Assembly: GCF_014356525.2 (NCBI RefSeq)
Contig: NC_052507.1
Location: 6,953,561-7,017,560 of the forward strand
DNA: 64,000 nucleotides
Reading direction: 5' to 3'
Source of the DNA: Nilaparvata lugens
Lineage: Eukaryota; Arthropoda; Insecta; Hemiptera; Delphacidae
The notes under the pieces are model-generated. The model was not told where the DNA came from and did no database searches. It saw only the letters and a list, made by a program, of their open reading frames with translations. How positions within the stretch are numbered: the stretch's first letter is position 1; every line of letters starts with the position of its first letter. This document shows, piece after piece, positions 1-11,600 of this stretch. The position numbers and the translations under genes were made by a program.

Positions 1-779
1 TGATTACAGTACTGTATTTTCAAATTAGTAATTAAATTGTAAGTAATACAGTAAGTAACCAAAATACTGGATACGAATGAATGCATTTACGTTGACAAAT
101 CAAAGTATGAAAGCAATATGAGCCAAGAATCTACAATGAGTTTTTTGAGAAGGTTAATAATTTCATTTCTGAACAGAGAATAACAACAGATATAAAGTAT
201 AATGAGAATACATGTGCTTGGGAAATATGAGGAATTACTACTGTATTAAAAATATATTATATTAATGAAATAATCATCATTATTGATGAACTACGACAAT
301 TTAATTGAGTTGCGAATGAATTAGTGATCTCAAATTGAGTCCGCGTAAAAAGTGATTGGAGAAGCTTTGTGATTTGTGTAATCAATCAATTCAAATGAAA
401 CGAAAAAACACTGTTTCATTTGTCAACTCCACTTTTATTGATACGGAACAAAAATGCATACGAAATATCAATATATATATTCAACAAATTTTATCAGATG
501 AACGTTCGAATACAAACTTCATTCTCGAACAAAACCTTATTATTCGATTTTTAAAAGATGCTCCCAACATCCTGGCTTCAGACATGTTATAATAGTGGAT
601 TGAATAATTTTTAATTCTAATTGAGAGTTGGAGATTATTATTTCAAATGTTTAATAGATTCAAGATTCAAGTTTTATTTATTGCAAAAACATTTATGTAC
701 AGATGCATAGCATTGTCATAAATTAAACATGTTAAATAAAAATTATTTACATTCTATGTAGACCTTGCAATTTTCTTTC
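1..779. other. AT-rich sequence without recognised gene
   Basis: A 78-codon frame at 356-592 (MEKLCDLCNQSI...) is open but has no relatives that I recognise and no splice support. Nothing else is supported. Confidence 0.4.
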
Positions 780-788
780 ACGTCGGTA

Positions 789-1041
789 GGAGTGGCCGTA
801 GTCGAGTGGATCAGATGCTGGCTTTATGATTCAGAGGCCCGGGTTCAAATCCCGGCCCGGGCAAGATATTTATCTCGGGCCACTCCCGTGTTTCGGATGG
901 ACACGTTAAGTCGTCGGTCCCGGCTCCCTAAAAAGCAGTCGTTAGGTCATGTCAGAGGCCCTGAAATTGATCAGTTGCGACCTGAAAACTCTGACACCAG
1001 ACCTGAGCCAGCCAGGTCACTCGATATTATTATTATTATTT
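789..1041 (+). mobile_element. tRNA-derived SINE, full length with target duplication
   Basis: Polymerase III A box (TAGTCGAGTGG) and B box (GGTTCAAATCC) near the 5' end, a tRNA-unrelated body, and an (ATT)n tail. Flanked by a perfect 9 bp duplication ACGTCGGTA at 780-788 and 1042-1050. A frame open through it is not a gene. A 5'-truncated relative lies at 39578-39725. Confidence 0.9.
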
Positions 1042-1129
1042 ACGTCGGTATTTTCAGAGTATGTTCTCTAAAACGCTCACACATGAAGTAGATTTGGTGC
1101 AACTTTTTATTTTTGTTGAGAGAGAATAT

Positions 1130-1345
1130 TTTCGAAATGTTCACTCGTGTGAGAGATAATTTTCTGGTGATAAATCTTCGAATTTTGTTAAAAAAAGGTG
1201 TCTAAAATATTCATAAGTGTGAGAGACAAATTTCTCAAATTTCGAATTTTGTTAAAAGAGGTGTCTAAAATATTCATAAGTGTGAGAGACAAATTTCTCA
1301 AATTTCGAGATCTTCGAATCTTCTAATTTTGAGAGGTTTCCAAAA
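1130..1345. repeat. tandem repeat, about 60 bp unit
   Basis: Diverged units containing GTGTCTAAAATATTCATAAG and TGTGAGAGACAAATTTCTC, about three copies. Confidence 0.7.
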
Positions 1346-1904
1346 TGTTCACACGTGTGACAAATTTTTCGGATTGGGAATTTTAATTTCGTTTTAACGG
1401 GCCACTGGAAACTAGACCTGTTTGTCGAATAATCGATTATTAAATGTCTGTAACACGAAAAATACAAATAATTATCCAAATTTATCGGGGAGGATGACGT
1501 CAGTGCCTAGGAAGCTAGGCCTACTCCACTAAATTTTTGCTACGGTGACGGAATTTGATGGCCTTCTAGAAATCAATTAAAATACATTGCACATAACATA
1601 CCAAGCTTACGCTAAAATCGTGCAGTAGATCACATTTCAGTAGCCTTGAAGATAAAAGCTGAATTTCCCCTAAAAAATGCAGTGTTGGGAGATTTTTGGG
1701 AGCTAATTTGTCTTCTTTACAATGAATCAAGGGATATAAACGATATATTCTGTCTTTGAGGGAAAACTGATTAGAACGGTCTTTTTTCGAAATTCTTCTC
1801 TTAAGATTGTAGAACATTCCGTAATAGTGTTATACTAATAAGCTGATAACTCTTCCCCAATATGGCAGTAAAGATTGTTTCTATGTAGTAAAGAACACTG
1901 TATC
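1346..1904. other. no recognised feature
   Basis: AT-rich; two short minus-strand frames (1252-1479, 1566-1817) lack recognisable similarity. Nothing supported. Confidence 0.3.
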
Positions 1905-1905
1905 C

Positions 1906-2185
1906 CTCAACTCACACTTAAGCGACTCAGGTCGAGAAGAGACTCGACTCTAGTCGAGAGCATGTGTTTCCAAATGGTGACACTTAGAACAGTCGACTCT
2001 AGTTTCCGCGAAATGAAATGAAATGAAAATGAAATTAAATGAAAATACTCTTTATTAGGCGGAGTTAGGACTAAAAAGTCCTTTCAACCACTCAACCTCC
2101 GCGACTCACTACTTTGAAAACACATGCTCTCGACTAGAGTCGAGTCTCTTCTCCACCTGAGTCGTGTAAGTGTGAGTTGAGCCTT
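1906..2185. mobile_element. MITE with CTCAACTCACACTTA termini, carrying an insertion
   Basis: Long inverted repeats: CTCAACTCACACTTAAGCGA at the left and its complement at the right, with GTCGAGAAGAGACTCGACTC in each arm. The middle (about 2010-2105) is a separate insertion with (AAATG)n and TTTATTAGGCGGAGTTAGGA, also found at 60566-60640. A second MITE copy is at 30086-30494. Confidence 0.8.
2010..2105 (-). mobile_element. non-LTR-type 3' end fragment with (CATTT)n tail
   Basis: (AAATG)n on the + strand followed by TACTCTTTATTAGGCGGAG, i.e. on the minus strand an AATAAA-like end and simple-sequence tail. Same sequence at 60566-60640. Inserted into the MITE at 1906-2185. Confidence 0.6.
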
Positions 2186-2394
2186 ACACTTCTGAACATA
2201 ATCTAGAAGAGAAATCAACTAAAATCAATAAATCATTTTCTAAATCTCCCTGCTTTTATTTGAATTGTATACTTTTTTAAAGTATTTTATTTTGTTATTA
2301 ATTTTCTTTCGATTCTCCGTTTTATTATTTTCTATTCCGTTCATATATTTGCTTCTGTGCTAACTCAATTTAAATCAGGTTAAGCGTATTATAA

Positions 2395-2480
2395 TCTTAT
2401 GTCCTACTCCCACTGGCGAACAAGAGTCATCTCATGCCAGTGGTTTTTTTCACTTACCGTTTATTATTATTACATTCTGG
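2395..2480 (+). repeat. possible non-LTR 3' UTR with hairpin
   Basis: CTCCCACTGGCGAACAAG ... GCCAGTGG forms a hairpin followed by a T run; a similar hairpin stands in the element end at 39295-39445. Confidence 0.45.
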
Positions 2481-2738
2481 TTTGTATTATGTTGTCATGT
2501 TAAGCTTTGTTTGATTCATGTATATGTATTTATGAGTGTGGAATAGATTTGAATGTGAGAAAGTGAATTTCAATTTAAATTGTGCTGAAGCAACATCCCA
2601 ATCAATACTACTGAGTTTAATAGAGAAAAACTCATGTACTTATAATAAATTATAAATTTATGTGAATTTTATGTAAGTTTATGTAAATTTCGAATCTGTT
2701 TTCCAATACCGGTGTACTCTCATCCCCACATGAGATCC

Positions 2739-3107
2739 TATAGTGAGGACCACGTTATAATGGCAATGTTTGATTATGAATGGCATTGCTATCCTTGTCT
2801 ATCATTCAAAAAAGCGGATAGCGCTATCTCTTTCTCGCTTTGCTCTGTTGCCAGATCGACTTTTAACAATGTAGAATTGATAATTGAATAACAAAATATA
2901 TCATCTTAATCATTAAAATTCATGATGAAATTATTGAAAAATATAATTCCTTACTTAAAAAAATATAATTGATTATTTTAAACGAGAATGAACAGTTAAT
3001 ATTACATCAATAAACCTGTATCAGCTACCGTTATTGACAAGACAGAGGATCGGCAACGTTGTTCTGCTATCTTTCTCCACTGCCATTATAACGTGGACCT
3101 CATTATA
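2739..3107. mobile_element. TA-type MITE (TATAGTGAGGTCCACGTTATAA family), long form
   Basis: Terminal inverted repeats TAGTGAGGACCACGTTATAA and its complement at the end; internal CGCTTTGCTCTGTTGCC and CAATAAACCTGTATCAGC shared with 9055-9372 and 10090-10444. Confidence 0.85.
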
Positions 3108-3109
3108 GC

Positions 3110-4015
3110 TTTTGGGCATTTACTTACTTCTCTTATCTCACGATACGATTTTCGAAAAAAAAGCGTAGATATTATTCGATAAAGACTGACAGATTATGCA
3201 TACTGCATGTATTCAGATAATGGTAGCATAGATTGATAATATTGTCTCATTCCATAGTTTTCCATAATTTACCATACGACTCCAGTCACCGGTTCCTGTA
3301 TTCTGGACTTATTTAAAATTGTGTATTTAATCTATCAAAATAGTATCATTATTATCCAATTTGGAAAAATTATTCTATAATTGACAACATTGTGTAAGCC
3401 TATACTATTTATAGCAGCCTCCAGTTCTAGATGGTTTGAGTAATATTGGAGCTACGGAAATGTCCAATTTTAACTAAAACAAATCTAATAATAATAATGC
3501 GAGACACCTTCTCCATGCCCTGCGGTGAATACAATTATTTTTCGCTACAATTCTCAGCTACAAAATTGAAGAGATTCCTTCTTACTATGTCTCTCTTGAG
3601 GAAAAACGGTAAAAGAATTTACTCCTGATTCTGATTGAATAACTGAGAAATAATGCTCCCTGAGAAAATGAAAATAGTTTTCCATAGACTGGAAAATAAA
3701 TTTTGAATCATAATTAGTTAACAAAATTGTCTAATTGTATTTTTTACAATAGGGCTACTTTTGAATATGGCTCAAGTAGCCGAAATAAGTCGTGACGAAA
3801 TAATTTAAAAAGGGTATTCAGATTTATATTTATATTATTATGCGTCAAATTCCCTTGTATGGAAATCGCTAAGGATTTACTTTGAATGCCGTACTAGACC
3901 CTTATTTCTTCGATTCTCCCCGAAATTTTTCATTCTAGCCGATATAGCCTCTCTTCTTATTTTCATTTATAACAAAATTGTATTTTTCAAATGTATAAAT
4001 TCAGAGCTACTTTCT
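3110..4015. other. AT-rich, no recognised feature
   Basis: Short frames only (e.g. 3446-3628); nothing supported. Confidence 0.3.
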
Positions 4016-4019
4016 TGTA

Positions 4020-4212
4020 TTTATAAAATAGAATTACAGTACCCTTTAAAAATAAATAAAATATTAAAAAACAAGAATACAAATTGTAACGTAACTACTA
4101 GTTTCGGTCCAAATAGGTTTTTGACCAAAACTAGTAGTTACGTTACAATTTGTATTCTTGTTTTTTAATATTTTATTTATTTTAAAATTGTACTATAATT
4201 CTATTTTATAAA
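4020..4212. mobile_element. foldback element (long hairpin)
   Basis: Arms of about 65 nt: ACAAGAATACAAATTGTAAC continuing to ACTAGTAGTT..., mirrored on the other side of a short loop. Outer flanks (TAGAATTACAGTACCC / complement) are also inverted. A partial relative of the flank is at 53080-53145. Confidence 0.75.
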
Positions 4213-4413
4213 AACAAATATGTCATTTATAAGTATTTTTACATTTGATATCAATCTCAGACGAAAATTTTGGAAGGAATTGAAATTAAAATTGACTTAA
4301 TTAGAAAACAATATTGTATTTTCTTTCCGGGATGTAGGCTATTTGTTTATTCATTTAAATACAGAATAAAGAATACTAGAAAAAATTAATTATTCAAACG
4401 AATAGAACTCTGA

Positions 4414-4577
4414 GGCCCGGTTGTACAAAAGCCTGTTGAATTTTAACCGTGATTAAATGCCACGATAACCAATCAGAGAGAAGACTTTTGAAACGAAGGC
4501 TTTTCTGCACTCTGATTGGCTCTCGTGTAATTTAATCACGGTTAAAATTCAACAGGCTTTTGTTCAACCGAGCCTTG
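4414..4577. mobile_element. MITE of the GCCCGGTTGTACAAAAGCC family
   Basis: Near-palindromic 165 bp with arms containing TTTTAACCGTGATTAA and an internal CCAATCAGAGAGAAG. Relatives at 13372-13489, 19999-20148 and, split by an insertion, 59142-60205. Confidence 0.85.
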
Positions 4578-5042
4578 ATTAAAGGAGATTGTGACAAACG
4601 TTAAAACATAGTTATAATACGAGTATTTCCTATTGAATATGGATAGAAGATGAAATCCATCCTTGAAATGTTTAAGTATATATTAAAAATGTACTTCACC
4701 ACGAATAGTCTTCTATTGTAGTGAGCCAATTTTATTTTTTCAATTAAATTCTATTGTAATAATTTTTCTAGAATAATAATAGGTCTTTCCAGGTATTGAC
4801 ATTGAGTTCTAACTTTCCTGCTCTAGGCATGAATAAAACAATACGATTTTGAACTTGAAATTGATCAAGTTATGTATTCGAAACCTTTGTAAGCTATGGT
4901 TTGATCGAAATTGAACTTGACACCATAGCACATAGGCCTAATATAATATCGTCTATACCTGCAAATTATGGATTTATTATTTGATTAATTCAAATAATAA
5001 ATTCATAAATGAATGATTAGTTAGATGCATTTCATTTTTATT

Positions 5043-5940
5043 GACCGAGCGAAGTGAGGTCTAAGATTCAAGTCGACGGTTTGGCATTTCTCTTAATGTT
5101 TAGATGTTTATATGTTTTTATGTTGCGCATTTACGGCGAAACGCGGTAATAGATTTTCATGAAATTTGACAGGTATGTTCCTTTCTTAATTGCGCGTCGA
5201 CGTATATACAAGGTTTTTGGGAATTTTGCATTTCAAGGATAATATAAAATGAAAAAGGAGCCTCCTTCATACGCCAATATTAGAGTAAAAATCTGGTGTG
5301 GCGCACTCACACAACTTTCCTTCCGTTATGAAAATTGATCACCAGACGCTAGTGTTCCCGCGCATCTCAAGTCTACTATTCAAAGATTTGATCCAGCTGG
5401 TGACAGGGCAATAACGCTGGAGACACACGAGGTCTGCTATCTCTTCATAGTGAATCATAATAGAATCAACAGTTTGCAATTGGATAATCACATTTTCTCG
5501 AATTTCGAGCTTATTTTCAATTTTAGGTGAAAATGTTACTGAACATTAATTGTAGAGATTCTCATGCTCAATCTTTTCCACTTGAAATTTTTTGTTTAAA
5601 TCGTGTCTGAAGCCTAATAATTGAGAATCTAAAATCGAACTTTGCATAGATGGGGCAAAGCTCCTGAAATTTTTACAGAAATGGGACTTGTGGCAGTTGA
5701 TAGAGCTTATTGATGACTATTTTAGGTATAACTCTAATCAAAATCGTAGGAAAATTTCGAGAAAATCGCGAAAAACCCTGTTTTTGACAACATTTTCGCC
5801 ATTTTAGCCGCCATCTTGAATCGCATTTGATTGAAATTGTTCGTGTCGGATCCTTATATTGTAAGGACCTCACGTTCCAAATTTCAAGTCAATCCGTTGA
5901 TTGGGAGATGAGGTATCGTGTACACAGACGCACATACACT

Positions 5941-6008
<68 letters not shown>

Positions 6009-6303
6009 GACCAATATCCAAAAACCACTTTTTTGGTCTCAGGGGACCTTGAAACGTATAGAAATTTAGAAATTAGGGTACCTTAATTTTTTTCGGAAAG
6101 CAATACTTTCCTTACCTATGGTAATAGGGCAAGGAAAGTAAAAATCAGACTATAGAATTAATCATCATAAATCAGCTGACAAGTGATTACACAGATGTGT
6201 GGAGAAGCCAGTCTATTGCTGTATTTCCATAAGGTCTATAGTTTCAATCAGGTATTTGTGGATGAGAATACTGCGTGAGGTCTACTGTTCACAGAACGTC
6301 TAG
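5043..6303 (-). mobile_element. interspersed repeat N1, interrupted by element N2
   Basis: N1 runs from ACTAGTAGTTCTGTGAACAG to AGACCTCACTTCGCTCGGTC in the opposite orientation. Here it is split: 5043-5296 and about 6143-6303 are the halves, with an N2 element between. Other N1 copies are at 15605-16025, 28100-28383, 35990-36295, 42690-43114 and 62235-62646. No coding capacity seen. Confidence 0.85.
5297..6136 (-). mobile_element. element N2 (CTTTCCTTGCC...CACACCAGA) nested in N1
   Basis: Begins TCTGGTGTGGCGCACTCACA and ends GGGCAAGGAAAG. Flanked by TAAAAA on both sides, after which the N1 sequence resumes. Includes a (CA)n run of about 60 bp at 5941-6004, the origin of Thr-His frames that are not genes. 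Other copies: 10650-11545, 40447-41337, 59185-60021. Confidence 0.85.
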
Positions 6304-6439
6304 TAATATTATTTTTACAATAGAATATTTTCGGACTTCAAACTTATCAAATAATGTACCTAACCGAACTACCTATCAGTACCATGTGACAATACATCTC
6401 GGGCCATTTTATACTACTTATATAAAGCTCTGTCAAGTT

Positions 6440-6725
6440 GAAGGTTTGCGACAATATTCATTTTTCATACTGGTCAACAGATAACTAATTTTAAACCTAT
6501 ATTTACAAAAAGATTATTTTGAGTTTTGAGATGTTCATGTTGAGAGAATATTCATTTTTCAAACTGGTCAACCGATAACTCATTTAAATCTATATTATTT
6601 ACAAAAAGATTATTTTGAGTTTTGAGATGTTCATGTTGAGAGAATATTCATTTTTCAAACTGGTCAACAGATAACTAATTTTAAACCTATATTTACAAAA
6701 AGATTATTTTGAGTTTTGAGATGCT
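6440..6725. repeat. tandem repeat, about 95 bp x 3
   Basis: ATTCATTTTTCAAACTGGTC recurs at about 6456, 6550 and 6646 with intervening AAAAGATTATTTTGAGTTTT. Confidence 0.8.
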
Positions 6726-8316
6726 CATGGTCATGTATCCTATGATAATCGAGATTTGAGAGTTGAGATACTATCATATCATCGTTGAGCCAATCTATGA
6801 AAATTTGATATCAGATAAATTATAAACTTCACAGCACGTGTAAAAACAACCAATCAGATTTTCAAAACTGCGATAAGATGTAGGGTGAATCACGTTCAAG
6901 AGTTTGTAATCAATGATTTTCTTGGATAAATTATTTTAAATCAATGTCAATGTTGAGGATGGTCGTGACCTTCGTCTGTTTTAATAATTTTGTTGATATA
7001 AATTATTATGGCTGTTGAAGTTGAAGAAAATCATCTCTGATTAATTGAGATAGTAATTTTCCACAGCGATATCTTATTTCATCAGAGACGTTCAACTTGA
7101 TCACTCACTGTACTATATTATACTATTCATATAATATATTGTACTATATAATACTATATTGTATTATACTATACTGTACTATCAAACTTGAAATGGATTT
7201 ATAAAGAGAATTTATTCACAGTGAAATAGTAACAATATTATTTGTGGTTTACAATATGGATGGTATACAGTACAAAGCTAATCGAAGCTGTAAATAACCC
7301 ATATTTAGATGAAATACAGATTTGAAAAAATATATTATTATATTATATTATAAATATAAATTTAGAATTGTGGTCTGATTCTCTTTCATATGGTAGGCCT
7401 AATGTTCATTGAGAAATTTTCAACTAGATTTTTTTAATTTCCCAAGATATCTCTTAGAAGGTCTTGAGGTTGAGATAAATAATATATTCCAGAAGTTCAA
7501 TTTTCAAAAAGGAAAAATAATATAAATGCTGAAATGAAGTACTTCTATAATAAAATGCTTCTATAATAAATCTACGATCTTGAAAAACCAACAATTCAAT
7601 TTTCTCCAACGTATTTTTTCAATTTCCCAAGATATCACTTAGAAGGTCTTGTGAGGTTGAGATTCCGTAAATAAATTACCGTAATAACACTTCATTTCAG
7701 AAGTTAAATCCCCAAAAAGGGAAAATAATATAAATGCTGAAATAAAGTGTTTCCATAATAATAATTAAATGCTGAAATATATACGATCTTGGAAAATCAA
7801 CACTACAATCTTCTCCAACTTCTTTTCAGATATTTCCAAAAGCCAGGACAATGATATCGATTTTTACTAAAAATATTGTATTTCTCAGTGTTATTAATTT
7901 CTTTAAACACTTCTTCGTATTTTTTATATTCTCTTGGTGAATAAATTAAATGTTTTTTCTACGCATTTATCATGTTCTTAAATCTATTTATTCATCTGTC
8001 GCAGAACTTTGCGACTAGTCTTAAAGTACTGACTTATTTATCTTACCTTCAAATTTTTATTTTGTTCAAGTTTTCATACCGTCTTTTTCTACTTTACTAT
8101 TTGTGAAAGATCTAGTCAGTTTAGTTATCTAACTTCCGACTTGTTTTGTTCTGTTTTGTATCTTCAATAGTACAGACTAATCATTGTATGTACCTTCATT
8201 TTTTATTTTGGTGAACTTCATTATACCGTCGATATCTGCTGTACTGTTTGTGAATGATTCATCCAATTACTTATTTATATTTTATTTATTTTATTCAATT
8301 AATTTATCTGTCGCAG
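6726..8316. other. AT-rich intron/intergenic sequence
   Basis: Contains a duplicated segment (CCCAAGATATCTCTTAGAAG at 7440 and again near 7626) and a TA-rich stretch at 7100-7190. No missing N-terminal CYP307 exon was found here. Confidence 0.5.
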
Positions 8317-8539
8317 CCCTTGCCCTATGCGACTGGTCTTCGCTGCAGAAACGGCGTCGCGGAATCGCGCGTACCTACTGCTCCCCCCGCTTCGCCTCGT
8401 CCAACTACGATCAGCTGGACCGAGTGGCCAATGAGGAGGCAGAGTGCTTCATCCAGCACTTGGACACGCACGTCCAACACAACGCGGAGATCCACATTAA
8501 ACCTCTGCTCCTGGCTGCTTGTGCCAACATGTTCTCCAG
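8317..8539 (+). CDS. CYP307: CYP307 exon a (C-helix region), internal exon
   Basis: Acceptor ctgtcgcag and donor CCAG|gtaaac. The exon is 223 nt, entering with two bases of a split codon and leaving with two. It encodes LALCDWSSLQKRRRGIA near its start and ends ACANMFS. It is GC-rich against an AT-rich background, as are the other exons. DWSSLQ followed by an Arg run corresponds to the C helix, which contacts a heme propionate in P450s. Reading frames that also stay open here are shadows. Confidence 0.92.
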
Positions 8540-8622
8540 GTAAACATCGTCTCAACAATAAAGTTTAATTAGTAACATCACAGTGAACCATTGACAAAGT
8601 CTACAGTGAAGTTCACGATATA

Positions 8623-8659
<37 letters not shown>

Positions 8660-11600
8660 GTACTTTATTTATGTAGATTACAATATATACTGGCTTATAC
8701 ACTTATATACAATAGCTTACAATACAGTAAAATTATAGATGAATTTACATAATATAGACTAAGAAAATAACTATTGAACTGTATATGATATGAAAAAGCA
8801 ATTTGTAATATAATAACTATAGATAATAATCATATTGTTATGCATCTACATAAATTGGCGGAGCTTTAGACATATCAATGTACATTCTTTGGGAAGAATA
8901 TTAAAAATATCCTCCCCACTAACTCTCTACCAAAACGTTAATTTCGTTATTTAAACTAAGGATTTATTTATTAATGGAAATATTGTAAAAGTTTTAATCA
9001 ATATGAATATTGAAGAGAAAAAAAACAGAAAATTGATAAAGTAAAATAATTATAATGACAGTGGAGAAAGATAGGGGAAAAATGTTGCCGATCCTCGGTC
9101 TTGTCAATGCCTTCTATAGACGGTACGGTAGCTGATACAGGTTTATTGATATAATATTAACTGTTCATTTTCATTTAAAATAATCAATTATACATACTAT
9201 TAAGCAAACTATTATAGTTTTTAATAATTTCATAATGAATTTTCATTATTAATATGAAATATTTTGTTAATTATTAATTCCACATTGTTGAAAGACGATT
9301 TGGCAACAGAGCAAAGCGAGAAAGAGATTGCGCTATTCGCTTTGTTGAATGATAGACTTTGTTGATGATTCAAGATACGCTGTCAATGATCTATATATAT
9401 AAAAGCGAAATGGCACTGACTCACTCACTCACTCACTCACTCACTCACTCGCATAACTAAAAATCTACCGGACCAAAAACATTCAAATTTGGTAGGTATG
9501 TTCAGTTGGCCCTTTAGAGGCGCACTAAGAAATCTTTTGGCAATATTTTAACTCTAAGGGTTGTTTTTAAGGGTTTAAAGTTCGTATTTTAGCATGTATA
9601 TTCTTCTTCTCCCAATCTCTTAATTATAATTGAAATTTCCATATCATATGTTACTATAGAACTATAATCTAGATAGAGTACCTCTTCGAAACAGTTGTTA
9701 ACTGGCAACTAAATTAATAATTTTGTCAGGTTGGCATTAAGTTGAGTTGACTTTGTTAGGTTGGCACCAAGTTGAAGATTTAAATGCATTTATCGCGGAA
9801 AAATTGATTGGGCACTGCTACTTCAATCCTGGGAATATTATATTACTAGCCGTCAGGCTCGCTTCGCTCGCCATATCCGTTTAGCCAGACGTTTAGTCTG
9901 GACCCACGACTGGATTGTTCTAACATATGATAAAAATGCTCAAATGAAAAATGCAGGCGAGCGAAGCGAGCCTGCTGATCTCATTCCTGGACGATCCAGT
10001 CGGGGGTCCAGGGGGCGGAGCCCCCTGGCTAGACGGATACGGCGAGCGAAGCGAGCCTGACGGCTAGTATACTATAAAATTCTTATTATAATAGTGAGGT
10101 CCACGTTATAATGGCAGTGTTTGATTGGCAATGGTATTGCTATCCTTGTCCATCATTCAACAAAGCGGATAGCGTCATCTCTTTCTCGCTTTGCTCTGTT
10201 GCCATATCGTCTTTCAACAATGAAGAATTAATAATTAACAAAATATTTCATCTTAATTATGGAATTATTGAAAAATATGATCTATTGCTTAATAAAATAT
10301 ATTTTTTATTTCAAATGAGAATGAACAGTTGATATCACATCAATAAACCTGTATCAGCTACCGTCTGTAGAAGGCATTGACAAGACAGAGACGGCTTGTT
10401 CTGCTATCTTTATTCACTGTCATTATAACGTGGACCTCACTATAGTTGTTCGAACTCACTGCTGGCGCATAAGCTGTACTTTGCCGGTAGTGCCATTTTG
10501 TAATTGAGAATATTATTTTATTTTATCAATTTATTATAATTTTCATGGCAAAAAATGAATTTTAATCTTGAAAACACAAATTTAAATTGTCAACCACTTT
10601 TATAGTGTCAAATTGTCAACCACAATAAAAGTGGTTTTTCACTTTCCTTGCCCTATGAACAGTTGATATCACATCAATAAACCTGTATCAGCGGATAGGT
10701 AAGGAAAGTAAGTTATTGCTTTCCAAAAAAAAAATTGAGGTACCCCAATTTCATGTTTTCTATACGTTTCAAGGTCCCCTAAGTCCAAAAACATGATTTT
10801 TGGGTGTTGGTCTGTGTGTGTGTGTGTATGTCTGTGAACACGATAACTCCATTCCTAATTAACCGATTGACTTGAAATTTTAAACTTAAGGTCCTTTTAC
10901 CATGAGTATCCGACAATAAGAAATTCAATAAAATTCAATTCAAAATGGCGGATAATGGCTAAAAAAACCATGTTTTTCACGGTTTTCTTGAAAACGGCTC
11001 TAACGATTTTCTTCAAATTTATACCCTAGATAGATAGCCCTATCAACTGACATGAGTCTCATTTCTGGGAAAATTGAAGGAACTCCGTAATATTCCTGAG
11101 AAGGATGAATTTTGTTAAATTTCTATAACGATTCTCTCAAAAATGACTTGACCGATTTTTTTCAAATTCATACCCTGTATAGTTATATATCAGCTCTATT
11201 GACTGGCATGAGTCTCCTCCCTCAGAAATTAACAGGGGGTCCACCCCATCCTTGAGAAATTTACTTTGTAACCTCCTTCTCGTGCGTGAGGTAGGTAGGT
11301 AGAGCAGTTTATTCAAAAGAACACATGTCGATATTTTATTTGTAGAACAGCTGTTTTGACAAATTTTAAAAAATCCTCAAATTTCATAATTCAAACAAAG
11401 GGAAATGTACTCTGAACACAATCACAATAGTATAATCGTAGTTTTAATTATTTATCGGCATAATGTTATTCCCTAAATTATCCTTGTTAATGAGGTTTAT
11501 AGATCAATGAGCAAGGAAAGTTGTGTGAGTGTACCACACCAGATTTTTCAATTTGTGTTTTATTATGGAAAAGTACCACATCACACCCAACACAACTGTA

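Noticed and set aside
765..1091. 108-codon protein
   Set aside because: Entirely inside a SINE with target duplication.
5827..6086. Thr-His repeat proteins
   Set aside because: Frames through a (CA)n microsatellite inside element N2; same at 41043-41322.
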